Source: Candidatus Rokuibacteriota bacterium
GTDB lineage: Bacteria; Methylomirabilota; Methylomirabilia; Rokubacteriales; CSP1-6
Assembly (NCBI GenBank): GCA_003220225.1
Contig: QHRU01000036.1
Coordinates: 62,001 to 126,000, forward strand
DNA: 64,000 bases
Reading direction: 5' to 3'
In this document: piece by piece, positions 17,038 to 26,376 of the stretch
How the letters are laid out: every line of letters begins with the position of its first letter
How positions within the stretch are numbered: the first letter of the stretch is position 1
Notes under the pieces: generated by a model
What the model was told of the DNA's origin: nothing
Database searches by the model: none
Seen by the model: the letters and a program-made list of their open reading frames with translations, nothing else
Made by a program: the position numbers and the translations under genes

Positions 17038-17988
17038 ATGGCCATGAGCTTCGGCATTCACATCGGCCACATGGGCGGGCCGCTCGAGGAGATGCGGCGC
17101 CTGTGGAAGTTCGCCGACACGGCCGGCTTCGACTGGTTCTCCGTCTCCGATCACTTCCAGGAGTCGCCGCCGCGCGGCGGCGACTCCGACTGCTTCGAGG
17201 CGATCACCACGCTCACCGCGGCCGCGGTGGAGACGACGCGGGTGCGCCTGGGCGCCCTCGTCTACTGCGTCGCCTACCGCAACCCGGGACTGCACGCCAA
17301 GTCGCTCACGACCATCGACCACCTGTCCAACGGCCGCGTGGACTGCGGCCTCGGCGCCGGCTGGCACGAGGCCGAGGCGAAGGCGTATGGCTACCCGTGG
17401 CCGCGCATCGGCGTGCGCGAGGACATGCTGGAGGAGTACGCGCAGGTGATGCGCATGCTCTTCGACACCGAGTCGCGCCGCTCGAACTTCTCGGGAACGC
17501 ACTTCCGGCTGGAGAACGCGCCGAACAATCCCAAGCCGCTCCAGCCGCGCGTGCCCATCTGGATCGGGGGCCGTGGGGAGAAGCGCACGCTCCGCGCCGC
17601 CGCGAGGTTCGCCGACGGCTGGAACGCGCCCTACATCGGACCCGACGAATGGATCCACAAGGGCAAGGTCCTGGATCAGTGGTGCGAGACGGAGAAGCGC
17701 GATCCCAGGACCATCCTGAAAACCGTGAACCTCGGCTTCTACCTCGGCGCCGACGCCAAGGGCGCGGCGCGCGGAGAACAGATCTTTCAATCGCACTTCG
17801 GCAAGGACCCTCGCGACGGCTTCCTGCGCGGCACCCCGAAGGAGACGCTCGCGATGCTCACGCGCTTCCGCGACGCGGGCTGCGTGCGCGTCAACATCGC
17901 CTTCCGCGAGGGACCGTACGACTGGGACGCGCTGCACGCGTTCGCTGAGACGGTGTTCCCCGTTTTTGCAATCCGGCCGCCGAGTTAG
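17038..17988 (+). CDS. LLM-class (luciferase-like) flavin/F420 oxidoreductase
   Basis: The product is 316 residues. The family pattern includes the early strand FGIHIGHMGGP, a middle LKSLTTIDHLSNGR-like block (here AKSLTTIDHLSNGRVDCGLG) with AGWHEAEAKAYG, and IWIGGRGEKRTLR. Members are oxidoreductases or monooxygenases using FMN or coenzyme F420; which one applies here cannot be seen. TAGGAGCCGCCC precedes the ATG. It is the second gene of the pair with the ThDP enzyme. Confidence 0.85.
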   Translation: MAMSFGIHIGHMGGPLEEMRRLWKFADTAGFDWFSVSDHFQESPPRGGDSDCFEAITTLTAAAVETTRVRLGALVYCVAYRNPGLHAKSLTTIDHLSNGRVDCGLGAGWHEAEAKAYGYPWPRIGVREDMLEEYAQVMRMLFDTESRRSNFSGTHFRLENAPNNPKPLQPRVPIWIGGRGEKRTLRAAARFADGWNAPYIGPDEWIHKGKVLDQWCETEKRDPRTILKTVNLGFYLGADAKGAARGEQIFQSHFGKDPRDGFLRGTPKETLAMLTRFRDAGCVRVNIAFREGPYDWDALHAFAETVFPVFAIRPPS

Positions 17989-18051
17989 CGCGCACGCCGG
18001 CTGAATATCGCCCGCTCGACAGGCGTCAGACGTTTCGAGGACAATGAGCGC

Positions 18052-18342
18052 ATGAGAGTCGTGCTGACCGCCGTCGCCCTCGCCCTCGTGGTGGCCACCC
18101 CGCCTCTCGCCTACGCCGCCGGTCGCGAGCCGCGCAACGGCAAGCCGTACGCGTGCAACCCCCGGGCGGAGTGCCTGGCGCGTGCGGCCGGCCTCAAGGG
18201 GCGCGCCGCCGCTGCCGCAAAGAAAGACTGCGGCCGGATGCCGACCCAGGGCACCTGCTTCTCGCCGGACGACACGCAGGCCGACCGCGGCGGCCGCACC
18301 GACTTCGACCGCGCCGACGACAACGACCGTAAGCGTCGCTAG
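18052..18342 (+). CDS. Small exported Cys-containing protein
   Basis: The product is 96 residues with a clear signal peptide (MRVVLTAVALALVVATPPLA, then YAAG). The mature part has four cysteines (YACNPRAECLAR, KKDCGR, GTCFSP), enough for two disulfides, and a very acidic/basic disordered tail ending DDNDRKRR. No family is recognised. It stands alone between the LLM gene and repeat sequence. Confidence 0.65.
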   Translation: MRVVLTAVALALVVATPPLAYAAGREPRNGKPYACNPRAECLARAAGLKGRAAAAAKKDCGRMPTQGTCFSPDDTQADRGGRTDFDRADDNDRKRR

Positions 18343-18351
18343 CCTCGCCTG

Positions 18352-18441
18352 TTTCTAGGCTCGCCCCGGACGGCGGGGATTAGATCACAGGCTCGCCTCG
18401 CCTGTCGGCTGCGGCTCGCACCGCGGCCCCGCGAATCCAAC
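18352..18441 (-). repeat. Related intergenic repeat block (weak copy)
   Basis: CAGGCTCGCCTCGCCTGTCG and GCTGCGGCTCGCACCGCGGC resemble the extra block of the composite repeat at 6289-6460 and the copy at 57380-57430. The terminal GGGGGGCC hairpin is missing. It occupies most of the gap before the citrate synthase gene. Confidence 0.5.
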
Positions 18442-18524
18442 AGGCCGCACCGCGCCGCGCTTGCGGCCGCCCCGTCCCGCGGTATACCGTCGAGACCTAT
18501 TTCGCGACCGCGAGAGGGCCGGCC

Positions 18525-19658
18525 ATGACGAAGGAAGACAGCGCGCTGATCCGCGGACTCGAGGGCGTCGTCGCCGCCGAGACCCGCCTCTGCGACCTCG
18601 ACGGCAAGAACGGTCGCCTCGCCTACGTCGGCTACGACATCGACGAGCTGGCGCGCAAGGCCACGTTCGAGGAGGTCACGTACCTGCTGCTGTACGGCGA
18701 GCTGCCGAAGGCCGCTCAGCTGGACGCCTTCACCGTCGCGCTGACCGCCGCCCGCGAGATCCCGCGCGAGCTGACGCAGGCGTTCAGGCTGATGCCGAAG
18801 GCCACCGACCCGATGCGCGTGCTGCAGGCCGCCGTCGCGACCCTCGGCATGTCGGACCCCGACACGACCGACAACTCCCACGCCGCGAACGTCCGCAAGG
18901 CGATCCGCCTCACCAGCCAGATCGCCACCGCGATCTGCGCGCACCACCGGGTCCGCAGCGGGCAGGAGCCGGTGGCGCCGGCGGCCGGGCTCGGGCACGC
19001 GGCGAACTTCCTTTATATGCTGACCGGCCAGCGCCCGGGGGGCGCCGCCGTCAAGGCCTTCGACGCGAGCCTCACCCTCTACGCCGAACACGAGCTGAAC
19101 GCGTCCACCTTCACCACGCGCACGATCGTCTCCACCCAGTCGGACATGCACTCCGCCGTCGCCGGCGGCGTGGGCGCCCTCAAGGGTCCCCTGCACGGCG
19201 GCGCGGGCGAGGCGGTGATGCGCACGCTCATGGAGATCGGCGAGGTCGCCAGCGTCGACGCGTTCACGGAGAAGGCGCTCGCCGCGAAGCGCCGCCTCAT
19301 GGGCTTCGGCCATCGCGTGTACAAGGCCGGCGATCCGCGCGCGGCGATCCTGCGCGGCATGGCCGAGCAGGCGTGCCGCGAGTCGGGCCAGTTCCAGTGG
19401 TATCAGATCGCGGTGAAGCTCCACGAGCGCATCGGTGGCGCAAAAGGCCTCATTCCCAATGTCGATTTCTATTCCGCTCCTCTCTTCTACTCGCTCGCCA
19501 TCCCGGTGGATCTCTTCACACCGGTCATCGCGGCGGGACGCATCGCGGGCTGGAGCGCCAACATCATCGAGCAGCACGACGACAACCGACTGATCCGGCC
19601 GCGCGCCGAGTACGTGGGGCCCGGCCGCCGCGCCTTCGTGGACATCACAAAGCGTTGA
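18525..19658 (+). CDS. Citrate synthase or 2-methylcitrate synthase
   Basis: The product is 377 residues, the short (type I) form. Conserved features are AAETRLCDLDGKNGRLAYVG with GYDIDELA, GPLHGGAGEAV (active-site His region), MGFGHRVYKAGDPRA (second active-site His) and the late NVDFYSAPLFYSLAIP block with its catalytic Asp. It condenses acetyl-CoA or propionyl-CoA with oxaloacetate. An aconitase and a PrpF homologue directly downstream favour a methylcitrate-type pathway, but no 2-methylisocitrate lyase (PrpB) is visible, so ordinary citrate synthase remains possible. Confidence 0.88.
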   Translation: MTKEDSALIRGLEGVVAAETRLCDLDGKNGRLAYVGYDIDELARKATFEEVTYLLLYGELPKAAQLDAFTVALTAAREIPRELTQAFRLMPKATDPMRVLQAAVATLGMSDPDTTDNSHAANVRKAIRLTSQIATAICAHHRVRSGQEPVAPAAGLGHAANFLYMLTGQRPGGAAVKAFDASLTLYAEHELNASTFTTRTIVSTQSDMHSAVAGGVGALKGPLHGGAGEAVMRTLMEIGEVASVDAFTEKALAAKRRLMGFGHRVYKAGDPRAAILRGMAEQACRESGQFQWYQIAVKLHERIGGAKGLIPNVDFYSAPLFYSLAIPVDLFTPVIAAGRIAGWSANIIEQHDDNRLIRPRAEYVGPGRRAFVDITKR

Positions 19659-19734
19659 AAGCGCACGGGACCGGGGACCTTCTTGAACGGGCCACCCACG
19701 GCCTTAACCGTGTAAGCGGACCCCGCGACAACAC

Positions 19735-21651
19735 ATGCCCCAGAGCCTGACTCGGAAGCTGATCGACGCCCACCTCGTGGCCGGCAAGGCCGTGGCGGGA
19801 GAGGAGATCGGCGTCCGCGCCGACCAGATCCTCCTCACGGACACCAACGGGATCCAGTCGTGGCTGCAGTTCGAGGCGATGGGCTTTCCACGCGTCGTGC
19901 CGCCGCGCGTGGTCACCTACATCGACCACCAGGTCTTCCAGGTCGACTCGCGCAATTCCGACGACCATCGCTACATGCAGACGGCTTCGCGCAAGTACGG
20001 CGCGGTGTTCAGCAAGCCGGGCAACGGGATCTGCCACCAGGTCCACATGGAGACGTACTCGATTCCCGGCCAGATGGTGCTCGGCAGCGACAGCCACACG
20101 CCGCTCTGCGGCGCGGCGGGCATGCTCGCGATCGGCGCCGGCGGTCTCGACGTCGCGGTCGCGATGGGCGGCGGGCCCTACTTTCTGACCATGCCCACGG
20201 TGGTGCGCGTGTGGCTCACCGGACAGCTGCAGCCGTGGGTGACCGCCAAGGACGTGATCCTCGAGCTCCTGCGCCGCTACTCCGTCCGCGGCGGCAGCGG
20301 CAAGATCTTCGAATACGCCGGCCCCGGGGTGAAGAGCCTGCTCGCCGCCCAGCGCATGACCATCGCCAACATGGGCGCCGAGCTGGGGCTGACGACCAGC
20401 GTGTTCCCGAGCGACGAGGTCACACGCTCGTTCCTGACGCGGCTCGGGCGTGGGGACGACTGGCGACCGGCGCAGGCCGACGACGACGCGGAGTACGACG
20501 CGCAGATCGAGCTCGACCTCTCGGCCGTCACGCCGCTCGTCGCGCTGCCCGGGTCGCCGGACAAGGTCGTCCCGGTGGAAGAGGTCGCCGGCACGGCCAT
20601 CGAGCAGGTGATGGTCGGCTCCTGCACGAACGGATCGTGGCACGACATGGCGTCGGTGACGAGCGTCGTCCGCGGCCGGCGCGTGCATCCGTCGCTGTCG
20701 TTCGTGCTCTTCCCGGGCAGCCACCGGATCCTCGAGACGATGGCGCGCGAGGGGCTGCTCGCCGACCTCCTCGCGGCGGGCGTGCTCGTCTCCGAGCCGA
20801 GCTGCGGCTCGTGCGCGGGCCTCGGTCACGTGCCCGCGACGGGGAGCAAGAGCCTTCGCGCGTTCAACCGCAACTTCTCGGGGCGCAGCGGCGTCAAGGA
20901 CGACGAGGTCTACCTCTGCTCGTCGCTGGTGGCGGCGGCCTCGGCGGTGACCGGCGTCATCACCGACCCGCGCACGCTCGGCGCGGAGGCGCCGGTGAGG
21001 CTGCCCGAGCGCTTCGCGACCTCCGACGTCGGCTTCGTCCCGCCCGACGGTCTCGGCGAGGTCGTGCGCGGCCCCAACATCAAGCCGGTGCCGCTCGGCG
21101 ATCGGCTCGCCGAGCGGCTCGAGGCGCCCGTGCTGCTCAAGCTCGGCGACAAGGTCTCCACCGACGACATCTCACCGGCGGGCGCGGCCGCGCTGATGTT
21201 CCGCTCGAACGTCCCCGCCATCGCAGAGTTCTGCTTCAAGTACGTCGATCCGCAGTTCGTGGCGCGCGCCAGAGCGGCGGGGCCGAGCCTTATCGTCGGG
21301 GGCGAGCTCTACGGCCAGGGCTCCTCGCGCGAGGTCGCCGCCATCGCGCCGATGTTCCTCGGGGTGCGCGCGGTCATCGTGAAGTCGTTCGCGCGGATCC
21401 ACCGCGCGAATCTCGTCAACTGGGGCGTCGTCCCGCTGACCTTCGACGATCCCACCGCCTACGACGGGATCGAGCGCGACGACCGGCTGCGCGTGGACGA
21501 CCTGCGCGCGTCGGTGGCCGCCGGCGCGCGCGTCCGCGTGGTGAACGAGCGGACGGGCGCCGCGTTCACGGCGTCGTGCGTGCTCACGCCGCGCGAGCGC
21601 GAGATCCTCCTGGCCGGCGGCCTGCTCGCCCACACCAAAGGTCACCCGTGA
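19735..21651 (+). CDS. Aconitase-family hydratase
   Basis: The product is 638 residues, shorter than E. coli AcnA and similar to the compact bacterial mitochondrial-like aconitases. The three [4Fe-4S] ligand cysteines are in GSCTNGSW and SCGSCAG. LGSDSHTPLCGAAGMLAIGA in the first half and YGQGSSREVAAIAP in the swivel domain are the aconitase signatures. It isomerises citrate or dehydrates/rehydrates methylcitrate. It lies 76 bases after the citrate synthase gene and overlaps the PrpF gene by GTGA, which suggests the two act together on the same intermediates. Confidence 0.9.
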   Translation: MPQSLTRKLIDAHLVAGKAVAGEEIGVRADQILLTDTNGIQSWLQFEAMGFPRVVPPRVVTYIDHQVFQVDSRNSDDHRYMQTASRKYGAVFSKPGNGICHQVHMETYSIPGQMVLGSDSHTPLCGAAGMLAIGAGGLDVAVAMGGGPYFLTMPTVVRVWLTGQLQPWVTAKDVILELLRRYSVRGGSGKIFEYAGPGVKSLLAAQRMTIANMGAELGLTTSVFPSDEVTRSFLTRLGRGDDWRPAQADDDAEYDAQIELDLSAVTPLVALPGSPDKVVPVEEVAGTAIEQVMVGSCTNGSWHDMASVTSVVRGRRVHPSLSFVLFPGSHRILETMAREGLLADLLAAGVLVSEPSCGSCAGLGHVPATGSKSLRAFNRNFSGRSGVKDDEVYLCSSLVAAASAVTGVITDPRTLGAEAPVRLPERFATSDVGFVPPDGLGEVVRGPNIKPVPLGDRLAERLEAPVLLKLGDKVSTDDISPAGAAALMFRSNVPAIAEFCFKYVDPQFVARARAAGPSLIVGGELYGQGSSREVAAIAPMFLGVRAVIVKSFARIHRANLVNWGVVPLTFDDPTAYDGIERDDRLRVDDLRASVAAGARVRVVNERTGAAFTASCVLTPREREILLAGGLLAHTKGHP

Positions 21652-22745
21652 GCCAGCGGAAGATCCGCGCCGTCTACATGCGCGGCGGCACCAGCCGCTG
21701 CCTCGTGTTCCGCGAAGGCGACCTGCCGCACCCCGGCCCGGCGCGCGATCGCATCTTGCTGGCCGCCCTCGGCAGTCCCGACCCCTACGGCCGCCAGCTC
21801 GACGGCCTCGGCGGCGGCATTTCCTCACTGTCGAAGGCCTGTATCGTCGGCGCGCCGTCCCATCCCGAGGCCGACGTCGACTACACCTTCGCCCAGGTGG
21901 ACGTGCGATCGCCCGTCGTGGAATACCACGGCAACTGCGGCAACTGCTCGTCCGCCATCGGTCCCTTCGCCATCGACGAGCGCCTCGTCGCCGCCCAGGA
22001 AGGCGAGACCATCGTCCGCGTCCACAACACGAACACGAAGAAGGTGATCGTCGCCCACGTGCCCACCCGCGACGGCGAGGCGGCCATCGAGGGCGACTTC
22101 GAGCTGGCCGGCGTGGCGGGGCGCGGCGCGCGCATCGCGCTGGACTTCCTCGAACCGGGCGGCGCCGGCACCGGCCGGCTGCTGCCCACCGGATCCGCGC
22201 GCGACGTCATCGCGGGCGTCGAGGCCTCGTGCGTGGACGCCACGAACCCCCTGGTGTTCGTGCGCGCGCGTGACGTCGGACTCACCGCCGGCGAGACACC
22301 GTCGGCCGTCGACGCGAACGCCGACGTCATGGCGCGCCTGGAGAAGATCCGCGTGGAGGCGGCCATGCGCATGGGCCTCCCCACCAGCGCCTCCGCGCCG
22401 AAGATCGCGTTCGTGGCCGCCCCCGCGGACTACGTCGCGCTCGACGGCGTGCGCCACGCCGCCGGCGACTACGACGTGCTCGCCCGCGCGATCTCCATGG
22501 GCAACTGCCACCGCGCGTTTCCGCTGACCTCCGCCATGTGCCTGGCCGTGGCCGCGCGCATCGAGGGCACCCTCGTGCACGAGGTCGCGCGCCGGCACGC
22601 CGGCGATGTGCGCCTGGGCCACGCGTCCGGCGTGCTGCCGCTCGACGCCAAGGTCGCCACGCGAGACGGCGCGCCGTGGGCCGAGCGCGTGACGGTGTAT
22701 CGCACGGCGCGCCGGCTGATGGAAGGCTTCGTCCGCGTTCCATGA
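21648..22745 (+). CDS. prpF: PrpF-family aconitate/methylaconitate isomerase
   Basis: The product is 365 residues from GTG sharing GTGA with the aconitase stop. IRAVYMRGGTSRC at the start and YHGNCGNCSSAIGPFAI at about 95-110 are the PrpF (DUF453) signatures; the fold is that of diaminopimelate epimerase. In the AcnD-PrpF methylcitrate route PrpF isomerises trans-2-methylaconitate. Direct coupling to an aconitase gene supports this role. Related enzymes acting on oxalomesaconate are the alternative. Confidence 0.85.
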   Translation: MSQRKIRAVYMRGGTSRCLVFREGDLPHPGPARDRILLAALGSPDPYGRQLDGLGGGISSLSKACIVGAPSHPEADVDYTFAQVDVRSPVVEYHGNCGNCSSAIGPFAIDERLVAAQEGETIVRVHNTNTKKVIVAHVPTRDGEAAIEGDFELAGVAGRGARIALDFLEPGGAGTGRLLPTGSARDVIAGVEASCVDATNPLVFVRARDVGLTAGETPSAVDANADVMARLEKIRVEAAMRMGLPTSASAPKIAFVAAPADYVALDGVRHAAGDYDVLARAISMGNCHRAFPLTSAMCLAVAARIEGTLVHEVARRHAGDVRLGHASGVLPLDAKVATRDGAPWAERVTVYRTARRLMEGFVRVP

Positions 22746-22768
22746 CGCGCGCGCCGGCGCTCTGAGCG

Positions 22769-23320
22769 ATGGGGCGCCTCTACTTCATGGCCGACGGCGA
22801 CGAGATGGTGCGGCGCCGCGCGCGCATCCCGAAGGGCTTCGTGGTCGAGGCGTGGGCGGACCGCCGCGGCGGCAGCGCATTCTGGGTGGGCGAGGACTCC
22901 AAGCGCCTGCTCGACGAGGCGGGCGAGGCGCCGATGCCCGCGCGGCTCTCCGTCCCCGACGACGGCGTGCCCGTCTTCTACGGCCCGCGGCTCTGCGACG
23001 TCGAGTCGCTGCCGCGCGAGGAGTCGCTGCGCGCGCGCGTGCTCTCGATGCAGGGCATCGCGGTCGCCTGGATCACCCTCGACCGCTTCGGCGAGCGCGT
23101 GTCCTACGAGCCGAAGTCGCCCGCCGATCCCGTGTTCCACCTGCGCCGCCCCGGCGGCGGCGCCGGGCACGTGTGGCGTCGCTTCGAGACGAAGCGCGAG
23201 GCGATCGACTTCATGCGCGAGGCGTACGGCGCGGAGTCGGAAGGCATCGAGTGGGCGGAGACGCTCCCCATCGGCGACTTCGACGCGCTGCTGAAGCGGT
23301 TCTCGGAGAAGGGCGGGTGA
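22769..23320 (+). CDS. Conserved-looking protein of unknown function, 183 aa
   Basis: The product is 183 residues, soluble and with no signal peptide. Recognisable phrases are MGRLYFMADGDEMVRRRARI, VPVFYGPRLCDVESLPR and VWRRFETKREAIDFMREAYG; the latter looks like a helix near the C-terminus. No family is recognised. It starts 23 bases after prpF and overlaps the next exported-protein gene by GTGA, so it belongs to that transcription unit. Confidence 0.6.
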   Translation: MGRLYFMADGDEMVRRRARIPKGFVVEAWADRRGGSAFWVGEDSKRLLDEAGEAPMPARLSVPDDGVPVFYGPRLCDVESLPREESLRARVLSMQGIAVAWITLDRFGERVSYEPKSPADPVFHLRRPGGGAGHVWRRFETKREAIDFMREAYGAESEGIEWAETLPIGDFDALLKRFSEKGG

Positions 23321-24015
23321 GCCGTGCGGCGCGGGCGCTGTGGCTCGCGGCCGCGCTCGTCGCGCTCGCGAGCGGCGAGGCGCTGGCCACGTGCCCGCCC
23401 TTCACCGGCGGCAGCGGTAACTGGCTCGAGCGGTTCGCGGCGAGCCGGGGCGGGCGCGCGGCGCCGCCCTCCGATGCCGAGCTGCACGACTGGCTCCGCC
23501 GCGAGAACATCCCGCCGATCGGCGTCGTTCCGCCGAGCGGCCCAGCCCCGCTGTCGGTGCGGGCACGCTGGCTGTACGACCCCGTCGCCGATCCGGCGAA
23601 GATCGAGCTCGACGCCGGCGACGGCCGACAGCAGACGCTCGGGCCGGGCTACGGACACATCGATCACACCTACGACCGTGCCGGCCGCTACGACTTCACG
23701 GTCTGGGTCCACGAGCGCGGCGGCGGCGTCCAGCGCTACTCGTCGCCCGTGGAGGTGCTGTCGCCCGCCGCGTTCGAGGCGGAGCTCCAGTCGCACTGGG
23801 ACACCCTGAAGACCCGGCTGGGCCGCGGCGACGTCGCCGGCGCGCTCGACTGCATCCATAGCACGCGACGCGCGGAATACGCGCGGCTCTTCGACGAGGT
23901 CTTCGTCATCGCCGTCTACCACATGCTCCGGACCGACCCGCCGCACGGACGGCTGTCCTACGACGTCCGCTTCGTGATCGACGGTGACGGCGTGTGGCGG
24001 CTGCGCTCGTTCTGA
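23317..24015 (+). CDS. Exported protein with PKD-like region
   Basis: The product is 232 residues from GTG. A signal peptide (ALWLAAALVALASGEALA) ends just before a Cys (LATC), so a lipoprotein is possible. Residues about 80-150 resemble a PKD/Ig-like fold: ARWLYDPVADPAKIELDAGD, then HIDHTYDRAGRYDFTVWVHE. The C-terminal third (WDTLKTRLGRGDVAGALDCI, then RRAEYARLFDEVF) is helical and resembles proteins that follow a nuclear-transport-like fold, but the assignment is not safe. It probably acts in the periplasm or at the cell surface. Confidence 0.6.
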   Translation: MSRAARALWLAAALVALASGEALATCPPFTGGSGNWLERFAASRGGRAAPPSDAELHDWLRRENIPPIGVVPPSGPAPLSVRARWLYDPVADPAKIELDAGDGRQQTLGPGYGHIDHTYDRAGRYDFTVWVHERGGGVQRYSSPVEVLSPAAFEAELQSHWDTLKTRLGRGDVAGALDCIHSTRRAEYARLFDEVFVIAVYHMLRTDPPHGRLSYDVRFVIDGDGVWRLRSF

Positions 24016-24046
24016 TGCGCTCCGCCGCGCGCGCGGATCGCGCCGC

Positions 24047-25432
24047 ATGAGCGCGCGGGAGCGCATGGATCGCTTCTACCGCGCGGTGCGCGCCGTCGCG
24101 CGGTTCTGGCTCTGGTTCTTCTTCAAGGCGGTCGACGTGCGCCACCCGGAGCGCGTGCCCCGCGAGGGGCCGGTGCTCCTCTGCATCAATCACCCCAACA
24201 ACTTCATCGACTCGTTCGTCGTCGGCGCCGCCGTGCGGCGCAAGGTCCACTACCTCGCCACCGCCGCCCTCTTCCGCAACCCGCTCGTCGCGCGCTTCCT
24301 GCTCGCCGCCGGCGCCATCCCCGTCTACCGCAAGCAGGACGATCCCGGGAAGATGGACAAGAACAGCGACACATTCGCGGCGTGTGCGGCCGGCTTCGAG
24401 CACAACGCGCTCATCGCGATCTATCCCGAGGGCACGACCCACGCCGAGGCCCGCGTGCAGCGCATCAAGACGGGCGCCGCGCGCATCGCGCTGGCGTGGG
24501 AGGCCGCGCACCCGCGCACGCTGAGGGTGCTGCCCGTCGGCCTCACCTTCGAGGCGCGTAAGTCGTTCCGCGCGCGCGTGCTCGTGTCGTTCGGGCCGCC
24601 CCTGCCGCTTCACGCGTACGCCGACGCGTACCGCGAGGACCCCGTGAAGGCCGTGGACGCGCTCACGCGCCACCTGCAAGAGGCGATGGAGGCGGAGGTC
24701 GTCAACGTCGAGCGGATCGACGACGCGCGGCTGCTGCAGTCGATCGAGGCGCTCTACCGCGACGTCCTCGCGCGCGCGGTGATGGAGGCGCGTGGCGTCG
24801 GCCCCCGCGACGTGGACCTGGTGCGGCTCTCGCGCTCGATCGTCGAGGCCATCGGCTGGTTCAAGGCGCGCGAGCCCGAGCGCGTGGAGGCGATCTGGCT
24901 GCGCATCCGCGCCTACCGCGCGCTGCTCGCGCAATATCACCTGCGCGACGAGACGGTGCGCGCGCGGCTCGAGCGGTTGCCGGCGCGGCGACGGATCGTC
25001 TCTTCCTGGGACGCCATCGTGGGGTTCCCGTTCTTCCTGTACGGCACGCTCGTGAACCTGCTGCCGTATCTCGTGCCGCGCTGGCTGGCGCGGCGAACGG
25101 CGCGCAAGGAGACCGACTACGCCACCGTGCGGCTGCTCGCGTCGATCGTCGCCGTCCCCGTCTTCTATGGCCTGGAGACGTGGCTCGTCTTCCGCGCCGC
25201 CGGCGGCCTCGCCGCCGCGCTCTTCGCGCTCTCCCTGCCGCTCTCGGGGATGATCGCGTATCGTTATCTGGCTGGCGCCGGGCGGTTCGGCAGTCGCCTC
25301 CGGTTCGCCGTGCTGACGGCGACGCAAGCGGCGGCGGCGCGGCGGCTGGTGGTCGAGCGCGAGGCGATCGTCGCCGAGCTGGAGCGCGCCAAGACCGAGT
25401 GGCTCACCGCCACCAAAGGGAGCAGCTTTTGA
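24047..25432 (+). CDS. Phospholipid/glycerol acyltransferase (PlsC-like domain)
   Basis: The product is 461 residues. The acyltransferase box is INHPNNFIDS near residue 46 (catalytic His and Asp) and the acceptor motif is IYPEGTTH near 126. The spacing NHPNNFID is that of the glycerol-3-phosphate/DHAP acyltransferase branch. Two hydrophobic segments near residues 320-400 anchor it in the inner membrane. It probably acylates glycerol phosphate or lysophosphatidate. The stop overlaps the next start by TTGA. Confidence 0.82.
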   Translation: MSARERMDRFYRAVRAVARFWLWFFFKAVDVRHPERVPREGPVLLCINHPNNFIDSFVVGAAVRRKVHYLATAALFRNPLVARFLLAAGAIPVYRKQDDPGKMDKNSDTFAACAAGFEHNALIAIYPEGTTHAEARVQRIKTGAARIALAWEAAHPRTLRVLPVGLTFEARKSFRARVLVSFGPPLPLHAYADAYREDPVKAVDALTRHLQEAMEAEVVNVERIDDARLLQSIEALYRDVLARAVMEARGVGPRDVDLVRLSRSIVEAIGWFKAREPERVEAIWLRIRAYRALLAQYHLRDETVRARLERLPARRRIVSSWDAIVGFPFFLYGTLVNLLPYLVPRWLARRTARKETDYATVRLLASIVAVPVFYGLETWLVFRAAGGLAAALFALSLPLSGMIAYRYLAGAGRFGSRLRFAVLTATQAAAARRLVVEREAIVAELERAKTEWLTATKGSSF

Positions 25433-26376
25433 GCGTCCACCTGCTGGAGGAGATGTCCACGCCCGCCGTCGACGCCCTCGACCGCGCGAAGACGGTGGTG
25501 CTGCTGACCATCAGCCCGCTGGAGACCCACGGGCCGCACCTGCCCGTCGGCGTGGACGCGTTCACCGCGCGTCACTTCGCCCAGACGATCGCCGACCGGC
25601 TCGTGGCCGCCCGGCCGGGCTGGTCAGCGGTGCTGGTGCCGACGCTGCACCTCGGCTCGTTCACCTTCGACAGCGTCGGCACCGTGACCGTCCGCCAGCG
25701 CGTGGTGCGCGACGCGCTCGTGGACTACGGCAGCGCCTTCGCGCGCGCCGGCTTCCGCTACATCCTCATCGCGAACGGTCACGCCGGGCCCGGCCACCTC
25801 GCGGCGCTCGACGAGGCGGCCGCCCTCGTCTCGCGACGCCACGGCATCACCATGGCGTCGTTCACCGGCCACCTCGCCTGGGAGTTCATGCGCGGCCACT
25901 ACGCGACGAAGATCGAGGCGGTCCTCGGCCGCTCGATGAGCGACGAGGAGCGGCGTGCGTTCGCCGAGGACGCGCACGGCGGCTGGTGGGAAACGTCGCT
26001 GATGCTGCTGCTGCGGCCCGACCTGGTGGACGAGTCCTATCGCACGCTGCCGCCCGCCCGCTACTCGTGGCCGGAGCGGATCCTGCCGAACTACGCGCTG
26101 CGCAAGGGCGGCCTCGGCTACGTCGGCCATCCCGCGCTCGCCGATCCGGCCTTCGCGCGCGCAACGACGGACGTGCTCATGACGGAGGCGATGGCCATCG
26201 TGGACGGGCTGCTCGACGGCACGCTGTCGCACTCGGCGCGGCGCTCGCCGTTCTCGAGGGTGCCGCTGTTCCGCACCAACTTCTGGCCGGCGACCGCCGG
26301 CGTCACCGCCGGGCTCGGCGCGCTCGCCGTCGGTGTCGCGGGCTTTCTGCTGCGTCGCCGTCCCCCGCCGGCGTGA
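25429..26376 (+). CDS. Creatininase-family amidohydrolase with C-terminal membrane segment
   Basis: The product is 315 residues from TTG at 25429 (TTGA overlap, AAAGGGAGC upstream). Metal ligands of the family are in LETHGPHLPVGVDA (Glu32, His34, Asp43), NGHAGPGH and DAHGGWWETS. Members hydrolyse cyclic or linear amides such as creatinine, mycofactocin precursor or formamidopyrimidines. An added C-terminal tail contains a transmembrane helix (VTAGLGALAVGVAGFLLRRR), unusual for this soluble family. It overlaps the enoyl-CoA hydratase gene by GTGA. Confidence 0.8.
   Translation: MSVHLLEEMSTPAVDALDRAKTVVLLTISPLETHGPHLPVGVDAFTARHFAQTIADRLVAARPGWSAVLVPTLHLGSFTFDSVGTVTVRQRVVRDALVDYGSAFARAGFRYILIANGHAGPGHLAALDEAAALVSRRHGITMASFTGHLAWEFMRGHYATKIEAVLGRSMSDEERRAFAEDAHGGWWETSLMLLLRPDLVDESYRTLPPARYSWPERILPNYALRKGGLGYVGHPALADPAFARATTDVLMTEAMAIVDGLLDGTLSHSARRSPFSRVPLFRTNFWPATAGVTAGLGALAVGVAGFLLRRRPPPA

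Noticed and set aside
15364-17937. 857-residue minus-strand frame
   Set aside because: Antisense of the ThDP enzyme and the LLM gene, both strongly supported.
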